Origin: Planctellipticum variicoloris
Lineage (GTDB): Bacteria; Planctomycetota; Planctomycetia; Planctomycetales; Planctomycetaceae
Reading direction: 5' to 3'
DNA: 64,000 nt
Assembly (NCBI RefSeq): GCF_030622045.1
Contig: NZ_CP130886.1
Span: forward strand, 2,121,557-2,185,556
Shown here: one piece after another, positions 36,887 through 46,398 of the stretch
Layout of the letters: every line of letters starts with the position of its first letter
Position numbering within the stretch: the stretch's first letter is position 1
Notes under the pieces: generated by a model
What the model was told of the DNA's origin: nothing
Database searches by the model: none
Seen by the model: the letters and a program-made list of their open reading frames with translations, nothing else
Program-made: the position numbers and the translations under genes

Positions 36887-37798
36887 ATGTCTGCCGAGTC
36901 CGGGCCGCGGTCTTTTCTGGATGTTGGCGTTTTGTCGCGGCTGGCGGCGATGCCGCTGTTTGCGCGGCGGCCGATGCAGGGGAATGTTTCCGGGCGGCAT
37001 GCGAGTCCGCATCGGGGGGCGAGCGTCGAGTTTGCCGAGTATCGGAAGTATGTGCCGGGGGACGATCTGCGGCGGCTGGACTGGCGGGCTTACGGGCGGT
37101 CGGACCGCTTCTATGTGAAGGAGTTCGAGGCCGATACGAATCTGCGTTGCTGCCTGGTGCTCGATACCAGCGGCTCGATGGGGTTCGGGTCGACGGGCGT
37201 GACGAAGATCGAATACGCCCGTCGGGTGGCGGGGACGCTGGCGTATCTGGCCAGCCAGCAGGGGGATGCCGTCGGTCTGGCGTGCGTGGCGGGCGGCGTG
37301 GTGCAGAATCTGCCGCCGAAGCGGAATGCGGCCCATCTGCGGCTGGCGCTGGACATTCTGGAGCGGACGCAGCCGAGGGGTGAGACGCAACTGGCGGCGG
37401 TGCTGCACGAACTGGCGGAGACGGTGCGGCAGAGGGCATTGATCGTGATTCTGTCGGATCTGTTTATCGAGCCGTCGATCTTGAGGAGTTCGTTTCAGCA
37501 TCTGCGGTTCCGGCATCACGATGTGGCGGTGTTTCACCTGCTCGATCCGCAGGAGCTGGCGTTCAATTTCCGGCGGCCGATGCGGTTTCTGGATATGGAG
37601 GGGGGGGCCGCGATCTTCGCGGAGCCGAACGACATCGCCGACCGGTACGATCGGGCGCTGCAGCAATACCTGGTGGATTTGCGGCAGGTGATGCTGGAGT
37701 CGGGGGTGGACTATCAGCGGGTGAGCATCGACGAGAGTTACGAGCAGGTGCTGGCTCGATTTCTGGTGGGGCGTGCTCAGGCGAAGGGGTTGCGATGA
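36887..37798 (+). CDS. DUF58 VWA-like protein, MoxR partner
   Basis: A 303-residue cytoplasmic DUF58 protein. The conserved core includes EFAEYRKYVPGDDLRRLDWR, GRSDRFYVKEFEADTNLR and a VWA-type metal site LVLDTSGSMGFG (DxSxS intact), followed by QQGDAVGLACVAGG and ALIVILSDLFIEP. Such proteins pair with MoxR ATPases. The ATG at 36887 was chosen because upstream sequence belongs to the inverted-repeat element. Its last four bases overlap the start of the next gene (ATGA), implying translational coupling. Confidence 0.92.
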   Translation: MSAESGPRSFLDVGVLSRLAAMPLFARRPMQGNVSGRHASPHRGASVEFAEYRKYVPGDDLRRLDWRAYGRSDRFYVKEFEADTNLRCCLVLDTSGSMGFGSTGVTKIEYARRVAGTLAYLASQQGDAVGLACVAGGVVQNLPPKRNAAHLRLALDILERTQPRGETQLAAVLHELAETVRQRALIVILSDLFIEPSILRSSFQHLRFRHHDVAVFHLLDPQELAFNFRRPMRFLDMEGGAAIFAEPNDIADRYDRALQQYLVDLRQVMLESGVDYQRVSIDESYEQVLARFLVGRAQAKGLR

Positions 37799-39780
37799 GC
37801 TTTCTGCAACCGTGGCTGCTGCTCGGCCTGCCGCTCGTGGCGCTGCCGCTGATCATCCATCTGATCAATCAGCGCCGGTTCCAGACGATTCACTGGGCAG
37901 CGATGATGTTTCTGCTGGCGGCCCACCGGATGGCGCGGGGGTATTCGCGGCTGCGGCAGTGGCTGATCATGCTGTTCCGGATGCTGGCTATCGCCGGGCT
38001 GCTGTTTGCGGCGAGTCGACCGCTGGCGAGCGGCTGGCTGGGACTGGCGGCGGGGGGGAAAGCGGACACGACGATCATTCTGCTGGATCGATCTCCCAGC
38101 ATGCAGGAGCGGAGCGCCGGGACCGGGGACTCGAAGCTGGAGACGGGGCGGAAACAGCTCGTGCAGACGCTGGAGACTCTGGGTTCGGGACGCTGGGTGC
38201 TGATCGAGAGCACGACGCGCGAGCCGCGCGAACTCGAGGCGCCGGCGGCGCTGCTGGATCTGCCCGAAGCGGGGCCGGCGAGCGCTCCGGCGGATCTGCC
38301 GCTGATGCTGCAGTCGGCTTACGACTACATTGCGGCCAATCGAGCCGGGCGGACGGAGGTCTGGATCTGTTCGGACCTGCGGGACAACGACTGGACGCCG
38401 GAGAGCGGGCGGTGGTCGACGTTGCGGGATGCATTTCTGGAGTTTCCGCAGGGGGTACGGTTCCATCTGCTGGCTTATCCGCAGACGGCCCCGACGAATG
38501 TGTCGATCCGCGTGACCGACGTGCGGCGGGAGATCACGCTGGAGGGGGCCGACCTGCTCGTTTCGCTTCGGCTGGCGCGGCAGGGGGGGGCCGGGGACGA
38601 GAAGACGACGGTGCCGGTGCAGTTTGAGATCGAAGGGGCCCGGTCGGTGGCGAGCTTCGAGCTGACGGGATCGTTGATCGAGTTCAAAGACCATCGGATT
38701 CCGCTGGATCGGACGCGGGAGCGGGGCTGGGGGCGGGTTTCGATTCCGGCGGATGCGAATCCGGCCGACGACGACTTCTACTTCGTCTTCGACAATCCGC
38801 CTCCGCGGCGGACCGTGGTGGTGGCCGACGATCCGCAGGCCGTGCATCCGCTGGAGCTGGCGGCGAGTATTGCGCCGGAACGGGGGATGGAGTGCACGGC
38901 GGAGGTTGTGGTGGAGGACCAGCTCTCGACAGTGGCGTGGGATCAGATTTCGCTGCTGTTGTGGCAGGCGCCGTTGCCGACGGGGGAGGCGGCCGAGCTG
39001 GTCCGGGCGTTTGTGGATCGGGGCGGCCAGGTGATCTTTCTGCCGACGCAGAACCCGGGCGAGGGGGAGTTGTTTGGCATGCGGTGGCAGACCTGGACGA
39101 CGGGGCGCGAGCCGGTTCCGGTGGAGAACTGGCGGAGCGACGCCGATGTGCTGGCGCGGACACTGAGCGGGGCTGCGTTGCCGGTGGGGCAGCTTGAAAT
39201 CCGTCAGTACTGCGGTCTGAGCGGAGAGTGTACGCCGCTGGCGACGCTTCAAGGGGGGGCGCCGCTGCTGGCTCGCGCGCCGACGCGTCGGGGGGCGGTT
39301 TACTTCTGGGCGACGACGCCGTCGGCCCGGGATTCGTCGCTGGCGACGGAGGGGGTGGTGCTTTACGCGTGCGTGCAGCGTGCGCTGGCTGCGGGCGCGG
39401 CGGTGATCGGCAAGGCGCGGCAGATCGACGCCGGGGGGGCGATTGAAGAGGGGACGACCGACTGGATCCGGTTGTCTGAGAATTCTGAGAGTCTGTCGAC
39501 CGAGGCGGGGTTTCAGCGGGGGGCGTACAGCTCCCGCGATCGGCTGCTGGCGGTGAACCGACCGTCGGCGGAGGATGAGGGGCGGGTGCTGGCGGATGCG
39601 AGGGTGGGAACTTTGTTTCGCGGTCTGGAATTTGCGCGCGTGGATGGTCAGGCGGGCGATGCGAATTCGTTGATTCAGGAGATCTGGCGGATCTTTCTGC
39701 TGTCGATGCTGCTGGCGTTGCTGGTGGAAGCGGCGTTGTGTCTGCCGCGGATCGGTCGAACGGCGGGAGCTGCGGCATGA
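37795..39780 (+). CDS. BatA-like membrane protein with VWA domain
   Basis: A 661-residue protein starting with the aerotolerance-regulator (BatA) N-terminal domain: FLQPWLLLGLPLVALPLIIH, LINQRRFQTIHWAAMMFL and a second membrane helix LIMLFRMLAIAGLLFAASRP. A VWA domain follows with metal site ILLDRSPSMQER (DxSxS). The middle is a periplasmic beta region with a glutamine-amidotransferase-like segment (VVVADDPQAVHPLELAASIA). A C-terminal helix (IFLLSMLLALLVEAALCL) re-anchors it. It overlaps the DUF58 gene and the next gene by 4 nt each, so all three are translationally coupled parts of a MoxR/VWA assembly. Confidence 0.9.
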   Translation: MSFLQPWLLLGLPLVALPLIIHLINQRRFQTIHWAAMMFLLAAHRMARGYSRLRQWLIMLFRMLAIAGLLFAASRPLASGWLGLAAGGKADTTIILLDRSPSMQERSAGTGDSKLETGRKQLVQTLETLGSGRWVLIESTTREPRELEAPAALLDLPEAGPASAPADLPLMLQSAYDYIAANRAGRTEVWICSDLRDNDWTPESGRWSTLRDAFLEFPQGVRFHLLAYPQTAPTNVSIRVTDVRREITLEGADLLVSLRLARQGGAGDEKTTVPVQFEIEGARSVASFELTGSLIEFKDHRIPLDRTRERGWGRVSIPADANPADDDFYFVFDNPPPRRTVVVADDPQAVHPLELAASIAPERGMECTAEVVVEDQLSTVAWDQISLLLWQAPLPTGEAAELVRAFVDRGGQVIFLPTQNPGEGELFGMRWQTWTTGREPVPVENWRSDADVLARTLSGAALPVGQLEIRQYCGLSGECTPLATLQGGAPLLARAPTRRGAVYFWATTPSARDSSLATEGVVLYACVQRALAAGAAVIGKARQIDAGGAIEEGTTDWIRLSENSESLSTEAGFQRGAYSSRDRLLAVNRPSAEDEGRVLADARVGTLFRGLEFARVDGQAGDANSLIQEIWRIFLLSMLLALLVEAALCLPRIGRTAGAAA

Positions 39781-41993
39781 ATACGGTCCGCTCGCTGACG
39801 TTTGTCTGGGCTCCCTGGTCGATCGTGGTGTCGGTCGTCGTGGTGGTGGCGGCGGCGGGGCTGTGCTTTGCGGCGTGGCGGCGGAGCGGGTATCGGCGGG
39901 ACTATGGGCTGCTGGAGCTGCTGCGGCTGGCGATGGTCTGCCTGGTGGTTGTGCTGTTCAATCAGCCGGAGTGGATTGAGGAATATCGTCCGGAAGAGAA
40001 GCCGTCGATTGCGGTGCTGTGGGACGATTCGCCCAGCATGAAGACGCGGGACGTCAACAGCAGCGAAGGGGCGTCGACGACGTTTTTGACGCGTCGGGAG
40101 GCGCTTGCGAGGCTGACCGACAGCGCGTTCTGGGGGGATCTGCAGGAACGATTGACGGTGGTGATTCAGCCGTTTTCCGGCGTGGATGCGAAGGATTCGG
40201 CGGGTGCGGAGCGGGGGACGAATCTGCACGAGCCGCTGGCGACGGCGACGCAGCGATTCAAGAATCTGCGGGGCATCGTGCTGGCGTCGGACGGGGACTG
40301 GAACGCGGGGGAGCCGCCGGTGCTGGCGGCTGCGGCGCTGCGGTTGAAGAACATCCCGGTGTTTGCGGTGCCGGTCGGCAGTTCGTCGCGGCTGCCGGAC
40401 ATCGAGCTGCTGAGCCTCGATTCGCCGACGTTCGGGATTACGGGCAAGTCGGTCCGGATTCCGTTCACGATCGAGAGTACCTTGCCGCGGGAGCACGTGA
40501 CGACGGTCACGTTGAAGACGTCGGATGGCGAGGAGATCACGAAGGAAGTGCGCGTGGCGGCGATGGGGCGGACGACGGACGCGGTCCTCTGGAAGCCGAA
40601 GGTTCCCGGGGATTACACGCTGACGCTGGATGTGCCGCGGCAGGGGGAAGAGCTGCTGACGGACAATAATACGCTGTCCGCGCCGATTGTGATTCGGGAA
40701 GAGAAGCTGCGGGTGCTGGTGGTCGAGTCGGCGCCGCGGTGGGAATACCGCTATCTGCGGAATGCGCTGTCGCGCGATCCGGGGGTGGAGGTGTCGTGCC
40801 TGCTGTTTCATCCGGGGCTGGCGAAGTCGGGGGGAGGGAGCAAGGACTATATCAAGCAGTTTCCGCAGGGGCTGGACGAACTGTCGAAGTTCGATGTCGT
40901 CTTTCTCGGCGACGTCGGGTTGGAGGACGGTCAACTGACGGCGGAGAACTGCCGGCTGCTGAAGGGACTGGTCGAGCATCAGGCGAGCGGGCTGGTGTTC
41001 ATGCCCGGCTGGCAGGGGCGTCAGCTTTCGCTGCTGGAGACGGAGCTGGACGAGCTGTGTCCCGTGGTGCTCGATCCGGTGCAGCCGGGGGGCTGGGGCT
41101 CGCGAACGGCCAGCCATTTTGAGCTGACCGAGCTGGGGCGTCGGAGTCTGCTGACCCGCCTGGCGGACACGCAGGAGGACAACATCGAAGTCTGGGAGGA
41201 TCTGCCGGGGTTTCAGTGGTATGCGCCGGTGGTCCGGGCCAAGGCGGGTTGCGACGTGCTGTGCGTCCATAAGGATGTCTCCAACGAATTCGGTCGGCTG
41301 CCGCTGCTGGCGACCCGGACGTACGGGGCGGGGAAGGTGCTGTTCATGGGGACGGACGGGGCCTGGCGCTGGAGGAAAGGGGTTGAGGACAAATACCACT
41401 ATCGTTTCTGGGGACAGGTGGTACGCTGGATGGCCTATCAGCGGAACATGGCCAAAGGTGAGACGATGCGGATGTACTATTCGCCCGAGCAGCCGCAGGT
41501 CCGGCAGACGATTGCTCTGAGCGCCAACGTGATGGAACGGAGCGGCGAGCCGTTGCCGCGGGGCGAGGTGGCCGCGCGGATTGTCGCTCCTTCAGGGAAG
41601 GCGGAGACGGTTCGGTTTCATTCGTCGGGAGACGAGTGGGGGGCGTTTGCGGCCCGGTTCACCGCCGAAGAGCCCGGTCGTCACGATGTGACGCTGACCT
41701 GCAAGGAGACGGGGGCCAGCCTGGAGGCGTCGTTCTTCGTGCAGGGAGGGGCGGTCGAGCGGATGGGGCGGGCGGCGCGGCCGGAAGTTCTGGAAGAAAT
41801 CGCGCGCGTCAGCCGGGGCGAGATGATTGGTCTGGACCGGCTGGAGCATGTGGTGCAGTCTCTGGCGGCGTTGCCGGAGCCGGCCCCTGCGGTCCGGCGG
41901 GTGCAGCTCTGGTGTCATCCGGTGGCGGCGTCGGTCCTGATTGGCATGCTGTGCGTTTTCTGGATCGGCCGGAAGATGGTCGGGTTGATCTGA
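39777..41993 (+). CDS. Large membrane-anchored VWA/amidotransferase-like protein
   Basis: A 738-residue protein with two N-terminal helices (WSIVVSVVVVVAAAGLCFAA, LLRLAMVCLVVVLFNQPEW), a VWA-like domain whose metal site is AVLWDDSPSMKTRD, and a beta-sandwich (KSVRIPFTIESTLPREHVTT). A GATase1-like domain follows (LRVLVVESAPRWEYRYLRNA, FDVVFLGDVGLEDGQL, GAGKVLFMGTDGAWRWR), and a C-terminal helix VLIGMLCVFWIGRKMVGLI closes the protein. The arrangement matches planctomycete partners of BatA-like proteins. It is coupled to the preceding gene by ATGA overlap. The exact role is unknown; assembly with the BatA-like protein at the membrane is inferred. Confidence 0.88.
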   Translation: MNTVRSLTFVWAPWSIVVSVVVVVAAAGLCFAAWRRSGYRRDYGLLELLRLAMVCLVVVLFNQPEWIEEYRPEEKPSIAVLWDDSPSMKTRDVNSSEGASTTFLTRREALARLTDSAFWGDLQERLTVVIQPFSGVDAKDSAGAERGTNLHEPLATATQRFKNLRGIVLASDGDWNAGEPPVLAAAALRLKNIPVFAVPVGSSSRLPDIELLSLDSPTFGITGKSVRIPFTIESTLPREHVTTVTLKTSDGEEITKEVRVAAMGRTTDAVLWKPKVPGDYTLTLDVPRQGEELLTDNNTLSAPIVIREEKLRVLVVESAPRWEYRYLRNALSRDPGVEVSCLLFHPGLAKSGGGSKDYIKQFPQGLDELSKFDVVFLGDVGLEDGQLTAENCRLLKGLVEHQASGLVFMPGWQGRQLSLLETELDELCPVVLDPVQPGGWGSRTASHFELTELGRRSLLTRLADTQEDNIEVWEDLPGFQWYAPVVRAKAGCDVLCVHKDVSNEFGRLPLLATRTYGAGKVLFMGTDGAWRWRKGVEDKYHYRFWGQVVRWMAYQRNMAKGETMRMYYSPEQPQVRQTIALSANVMERSGEPLPRGEVAARIVAPSGKAETVRFHSSGDEWGAFAARFTAEEPGRHDVTLTCKETGASLEASFFVQGGAVERMGRAARPEVLEEIARVSRGEMIGLDRLEHVVQSLAALPEPAPAVRRVQLWCHPVAASVLIGMLCVFWIGRKMVGLI

Positions 41994-42051
41994 ACGCGGG
42001 TTGGAAGCGTCGCGGGAAATGCGGTCATTCGTGTTCGAGGAGCGAGCGAAA

Positions 42052-45000
42052 ATGAGCGTCTCACGATCGAGTGCCGGGCTGGTGCTGCCGGAGTCCCTGC
42101 AGACTCAACTGCACGAGTTCCGCCGTCGCGTCTGGACGATCAAGTCCATCGAAGCGCTCTGCGGGGCGTTGTTTGGCGTGGTGCTGTCGTATCTGGTGGT
42201 GTTCGGGCTCGACCGGGTGCTCGACACGCCGGGGAGCGTGCGGACCGTGATCTTTGCGGCGGCGGCGATCGTCTGCGCGTGCGTGCCGGTGTTCCTGCAT
42301 CGCTGGATCTGGCGGCAGCGGCGTCTGGAGCAGCTTGCCCGGTTGCTGAGCCGGCGGCATCCGAGCCTGGGGGACCAGATGCTCGGCATCATCGAGCTGG
42401 TCCGCAGCGAATCGGAGCAGGCTCGTTCGCGCGCGTTGTGCGAAGCGGCGATCGAGCAGGTGGCTCACGAGGCGGGTCGACGGGACTTTCGCGACGCGGT
42501 GCCCCATCCGCGACACCGGCTGTGGGCCGGGATGGCGGCGGTTCCGGTGGCGGTGGCGCTGACGCTGTTTGCCCTCTTTCCGACGGCCGCGGCGAACGCC
42601 TGGTCGCGGTTTCTGGCTCCGTGGCAGGCGATTCCCCGGTATACGTTTACGGCCATCGAGTCGCTGCCCGAGAGGGTGGTAGTTCCGCACGGCGAGCCCG
42701 TGTCGGTATCAGTCAAGCTGCTGGAAGGAACACGCTGGCGGCCGACGGTCGGGACGGCCCAGCTCGGGATGCAGTCGCCGGTCACCGCCGAGCTGCGAGA
42801 TGGTCGCTATGAATTCGCACTGCCGGGACAGATCGATGCGGGATGGTTCCAGTTGCAGATTGGCGACGCCCGGCAGCGCGTGCGGATCGAACCGATGTTG
42901 CGTCCCGCGCTTTCGGCGATTGTGGCCGATGTGCGGCTGCCCGATTACCTGCAGCGACTGGAACCGGTCCGAAAGGACGCCCGCGGCGGGAGCCTGACGC
43001 TGGTTAACGGCAGCGTGGCGACGTTCAGCGTGACGGCCAATCGCAAGTTGTCGTCGGCGTCGATCGACGGGCAGGCTGCTGCGACGACGGGCGAGACTGT
43101 GACCAGTTCGCCGGTCCTGGTGGATGCGTCCCGCAAGCTGGCATTCGAGTGGCGGGACGAGTTCGGGCTGCAGGGGAAGGAACCGTTTACGGTGTCGATC
43201 ACGGCCCGCGAAGACGAGTTGCCATCGTTGTCCTGCGAAGACCTGCCGCGGCAGCGCGTGGTTCTGGATTCCGAGACGTTGAATTTCACGGTGCGCGCGC
43301 AGGACGATTTCGGGATCAAGGTCGTGGGGATGGAGTGGGAGGCGCTGGACAAGTCGGCCACGTCGCAGCCCGCGCGCGGGGAACGGGTGCTTGCCGCGGG
43401 GGCATTCGACAAGGAACAGCTCGAACTGGCCGGCGCGTTCTGCGCGCAGACGCTCGAAATTGAGCCGCAGCCGCTGAATTTGCGGATTTATGTGGAGGAC
43501 TACTTCCCGGGGCGGTCCCGGACGTATTCGCCGGCTTATACGCTGTATGTGCTGAGCGCGGATCAGCACGCGATCTGGCTGACGGAGCAGCTCAGCAAGT
43601 GGCATCGCCAGTCGCTGGAAGTGCGGGATCGGGAGATGCAGTTGCATCACACGAATCAGCAGCTCCGGCTGCTGTCGGATGAGGAACTGGATCAGCCCGA
43701 GAACCGGCAGCGGATCGAGGCGCAATCGGCGGCGGAGCGGGGCAACGGTCGACGCCTGACGGGGCTGGTGACGGGGGGCGAGGAACTGATCCGGCAGGCG
43801 ATGCGGAATCCGGAGTTTGGCGTCGGCCATCTGGAGCAGTGGGCGGAGATGCTGCAGATCCTGAAAGATATTTCGGCCAATCGCATGCCGAACGTCGCCG
43901 ATTTGTTGAAGCAGTCGTCGCAGGCTCCGTCCGTGGCGAACGGCACTCCGTCTAAGACCGGTCCGATGGCGGGGCAGGTTCAGGCGTCTCCGCCGGGGGC
44001 TGGAAAGTCGGCGGAGTCTCCGCCGAAGCCGGCGGTTCCGACGGTGGTCGACGCCGAGTCGTCGCAGCGGCCGGCCGACAAGGGGGATAAACCGGAGGAG
44101 CCGAGTCCGAGCAAGTCGAATCCGCGACTGACGCTGCCGGTGACGACGGTGGCGGGGGGCGGTTCGAAGCCGAAACCGCCGGCGCCGGCGGCCGAGAAGC
44201 TGGACGAGGCGATCAAGGCGCAGCAGGACCTGCTGGCGGAGTTCGACAAGATTGCCGAGGAGTTGAATAAGATTCTGGCGAATCTCGAGGGGAGCACGCT
44301 GGTGAAGCGGCTCAAGGCGGAATCGAGACGGCAGTCGGTCGTGGCGAACAGGATCAACGATCAGATCAGTCTGACATTCGGGGATCGCGGCAAGGCCGGC
44401 GGGCCTGCGAAGGAGTCGCTCGCCGAGCTTTCGAAGCAGGAGGCGCAGAGCAGTCAGACGGTGTCGATCATCATGGACGATATTCAGGCCTACTTCGATC
44501 GCCGGCGATTCCAGCGATTCAAGACGGTTCTCGACGAGATGCGGGAAGAAGACGCGGTGGGCAGTCTGCGGCAGCTTGGCGACGACCTGCGGGTCGAGAC
44601 GGGGATTTCGATCGCCCAGGCGGAGTTCTGGTCCGACACGATGGATCGCTGGGCGGATAATCTGGTGGACCCGGCGTGCTGCGGCAAGTGTCCGGGGGGG
44701 AAGTCGAAGAGCAGCCTGCCCCCGTCGGTGGTGCTGGAGGCGATGCAGATTCTGGAAGCCGAAGTGAATCTGCGCGAGGAAACCCGCATCGCCGAGCAGG
44801 CGCGCGGGGCGCTGGCCGCCGACGAGTTCGGCCGGCGGGCGGGCAAGTTGTCGGAGGCTCAGAACGGTCTGACAGAACGTGTGGCGAAGCTGATCGTCCG
44901 GATCCGCGAATTGCCGGACGGGGACGCCGAGTTTGGCAAGGAACTGGCGCTGCTGGGTCAGGTCGAGCAGGTGATGGACGAAGCGACGGGGATTCTGGCG

Positions 45001-45306
45001 CGACCCGATACGGGTTCGCAGGCGATCGCCGCGGAGACCGAGGCGATCGAACTGCTGCTGCAGTCGAAGAAGATCAATCCCAAGGGGGGCGGCGGGGGTG
45101 GAGCGTCTCCGGGCGGCGGGGGCGGTGGATCAACGAATGATTCGGCGCTGGCGCTGGTCGGTTCGGGGATGAATGAGAAGGAAGTGCGCGAGGAGCGCGA
45201 CGTCTCCCAGGTGACGGGGGAATCGGGGAGCACGCTGCCGGAAGAGTTCCGGGCGGGTCTCGACGAATATTTCAATCGGCTGGAACGGGACCGATCGGCT
45301 CAGTAG
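42052..45306 (+). CDS. DUF4175-like membrane protein with long coiled-coil region
   Basis: A 1084-residue protein: two N-terminal membrane helices (ALCGALFGVVLSYLVVFGLD, VIFAAAAIVCACVPVFLHRW), a third at about residues 155-180 (AAVPVAVALTLFALFPTAAA), then periplasmic beta domains (ALSAIVADVRLPDYLQRLEP, RAQDDFGIKVVGMEWEALDK). From residue ~500 long charged helices alternate with a Pro/Lys-rich linker (about 640-720), a CCGKC motif near 885 and a Gly-rich stretch before the C-terminus. The fold order resembles DUF4175 proteins next to MoxR/VWA genes. GAGGAG 9 nt before the ATG at 42052 supports this start over 42001. Function unknown. Confidence 0.85.
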   Translation: MSVSRSSAGLVLPESLQTQLHEFRRRVWTIKSIEALCGALFGVVLSYLVVFGLDRVLDTPGSVRTVIFAAAAIVCACVPVFLHRWIWRQRRLEQLARLLSRRHPSLGDQMLGIIELVRSESEQARSRALCEAAIEQVAHEAGRRDFRDAVPHPRHRLWAGMAAVPVAVALTLFALFPTAAANAWSRFLAPWQAIPRYTFTAIESLPERVVVPHGEPVSVSVKLLEGTRWRPTVGTAQLGMQSPVTAELRDGRYEFALPGQIDAGWFQLQIGDARQRVRIEPMLRPALSAIVADVRLPDYLQRLEPVRKDARGGSLTLVNGSVATFSVTANRKLSSASIDGQAAATTGETVTSSPVLVDASRKLAFEWRDEFGLQGKEPFTVSITAREDELPSLSCEDLPRQRVVLDSETLNFTVRAQDDFGIKVVGMEWEALDKSATSQPARGERVLAAGAFDKEQLELAGAFCAQTLEIEPQPLNLRIYVEDYFPGRSRTYSPAYTLYVLSADQHAIWLTEQLSKWHRQSLEVRDREMQLHHTNQQLRLLSDEELDQPENRQRIEAQSAAERGNGRRLTGLVTGGEELIRQAMRNPEFGVGHLEQWAEMLQILKDISANRMPNVADLLKQSSQAPSVANGTPSKTGPMAGQVQASPPGAGKSAESPPKPAVPTVVDAESSQRPADKGDKPEEPSPSKSNPRLTLPVTTVAGGGSKPKPPAPAAEKLDEAIKAQQDLLAEFDKIAEELNKILANLEGSTLVKRLKAESRRQSVVANRINDQISLTFGDRGKAGGPAKESLAELSKQEAQSSQTVSIIMDDIQAYFDRRRFQRFKTVLDEMREEDAVGSLRQLGDDLRVETGISIAQAEFWSDTMDRWADNLVDPACCGKCPGGKSKSSLPPSVVLEAMQILEAEVNLREETRIAEQARGALAADEFGRRAGKLSEAQNGLTERVAKLIVRIRELPDGDAEFGKELALLGQVEQVMDEATGILARPDTGSQAIAAETEAIELLLQSKKINPKGGGGGGASPGGGGGGSTNDSALALVGSGMNEKEVREERDVSQVTGESGSTLPEEFRAGLDEYFNRLERDRSAQ

Positions 45307-45359
45307 ACCGGCGAGGTTGCTGGCGAGTTCACGCCGCGCGGGTGATTCGGGAGTGAGCG

Positions 45360-46340
45360 ATGTTTGCACGAAACGCCTGTTCGATCGCTGTGGCGCTGGT
45401 CGTGGCCAGCGCGTCTGCCAGCGAAGTCCGGGGCGAGGAGCCTGCTCCACCGCGCGCCGCTCCGGTGGCGAAGGAGAAGGCGGCAGCGGCTGCCGAAGCC
45501 GGCGCGAAGCCGGGGGCAGCGGCGCCGGTCGAGAAAGCTGCCGACAAGAAGGCCGCGGCCAGGCCGCGTGCCGAGGGAGTCGGGGTCGACGTGGAGCCGT
45601 TTGCTGCGCCGATTCTGCGGGTGCTGGTGGGGAATCTGAATCGGGCCCGACCGGCTCCGGCGGCGGTGGCTGTCAATGACGCGGTCGCGCAGCAGTACAT
45701 CGCTCAGTTGCGTCCGATTCTGCTGGCGGAGCTGACATTCGTGCGGCAGATGTGCGAGTTGGCGCCGGAGCAGCGACCGGCGATCCGGGATGCCGGTGAA
45801 GCGGCGTTGAAAGACGCTGCCCGGGCGATGGCAAACCAGCAGCAACCGCAGGTCCGCGTGTTCGGAGCCTCAACGACATCCAAAGAGCCGCGAGTAATTA
45901 TTCGCAGGGCGATCGAGAAGGCGGTGCTGGCGACTCTTGGCGAAGTTCAGAGGACGGAGTTTCTGGAGGAATCGGAACGACGCGAGAAGTTTCGCCAGCG
46001 CGCCGCCATTCGTTACGTGGTGTCGCGTCTGGACAGCACGCTGTTTCTGACGGAACCGCAGCGCGACGAGATTGCCAGGACGCTGACTGAAAAGTGGCAG
46101 GACGACTGGGACAACTGGCTGATGCTGCCCATTTATGGCGATCGATATTTTCCGTCGATTCCCGATCAGTATGTGGTTGGGCCGTTGAACCCGGAGCAGG
46201 TTTCGGTCTGGCGGGGATTGCAGAAGATTTCGCTGCGCGGGACGTCGTTCAACAACGGCGTGGCGGCGGAAGACGACGGCTGGTGGGGCGGCGGGCCGCT
46301 GGGCGGCCAGGAGGGGGCGGCGGTGCTCTTTGCCGAATAG
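45360..46340 (+). CDS. Exported protein of unknown function, Ala/Lys-rich N-terminus
   Basis: A 326-residue protein not recognised. Signal peptide at residues 1-26 (CSIAVALVVASASASEVRGE), a low-complexity Ala/Lys/Pro linker to about residue 75, then a helical domain (LRPILLAELTFVRQMCELAP, AIRRAIEKAVLATLGEVQRT-like helices), ending in a tryptophan/glycine-rich tail (DDGWWGGGPLGG). Its general form (helix pairs with L..EL..VR..C.L motifs) echoes the next two gene products, so it may be a distant paralogue. GGGAG lies 7 nt before the ATG. It is part of the MoxR cluster by orientation and spacing (53 nt). Confidence 0.75.
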   Translation: MFARNACSIAVALVVASASASEVRGEEPAPPRAAPVAKEKAAAAAEAGAKPGAAAPVEKAADKKAAARPRAEGVGVDVEPFAAPILRVLVGNLNRARPAPAAVAVNDAVAQQYIAQLRPILLAELTFVRQMCELAPEQRPAIRDAGEAALKDAARAMANQQQPQVRVFGASTTSKEPRVIIRRAIEKAVLATLGEVQRTEFLEESERREKFRQRAAIRYVVSRLDSTLFLTEPQRDEIARTLTEKWQDDWDNWLMLPIYGDRYFPSIPDQYVVGPLNPEQVSVWRGLQKISLRGTSFNNGVAAEDDGWWGGGPLGGQEGAAVLFAE

Positions 46341-46398
46341 CGCGGGCGGGGCACCGGCAAACGGCGGCGCCGCAATCCGGTCGAGAGTCGAGCAGGTC

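Noticed and set aside
37777-39252. 491-codon minus-strand frame opposite the BatA-like gene
   Set aside because: Arg/His/Gln-rich complement without domains; the plus strand has BatA and VWA motifs and is coupled by overlaps.
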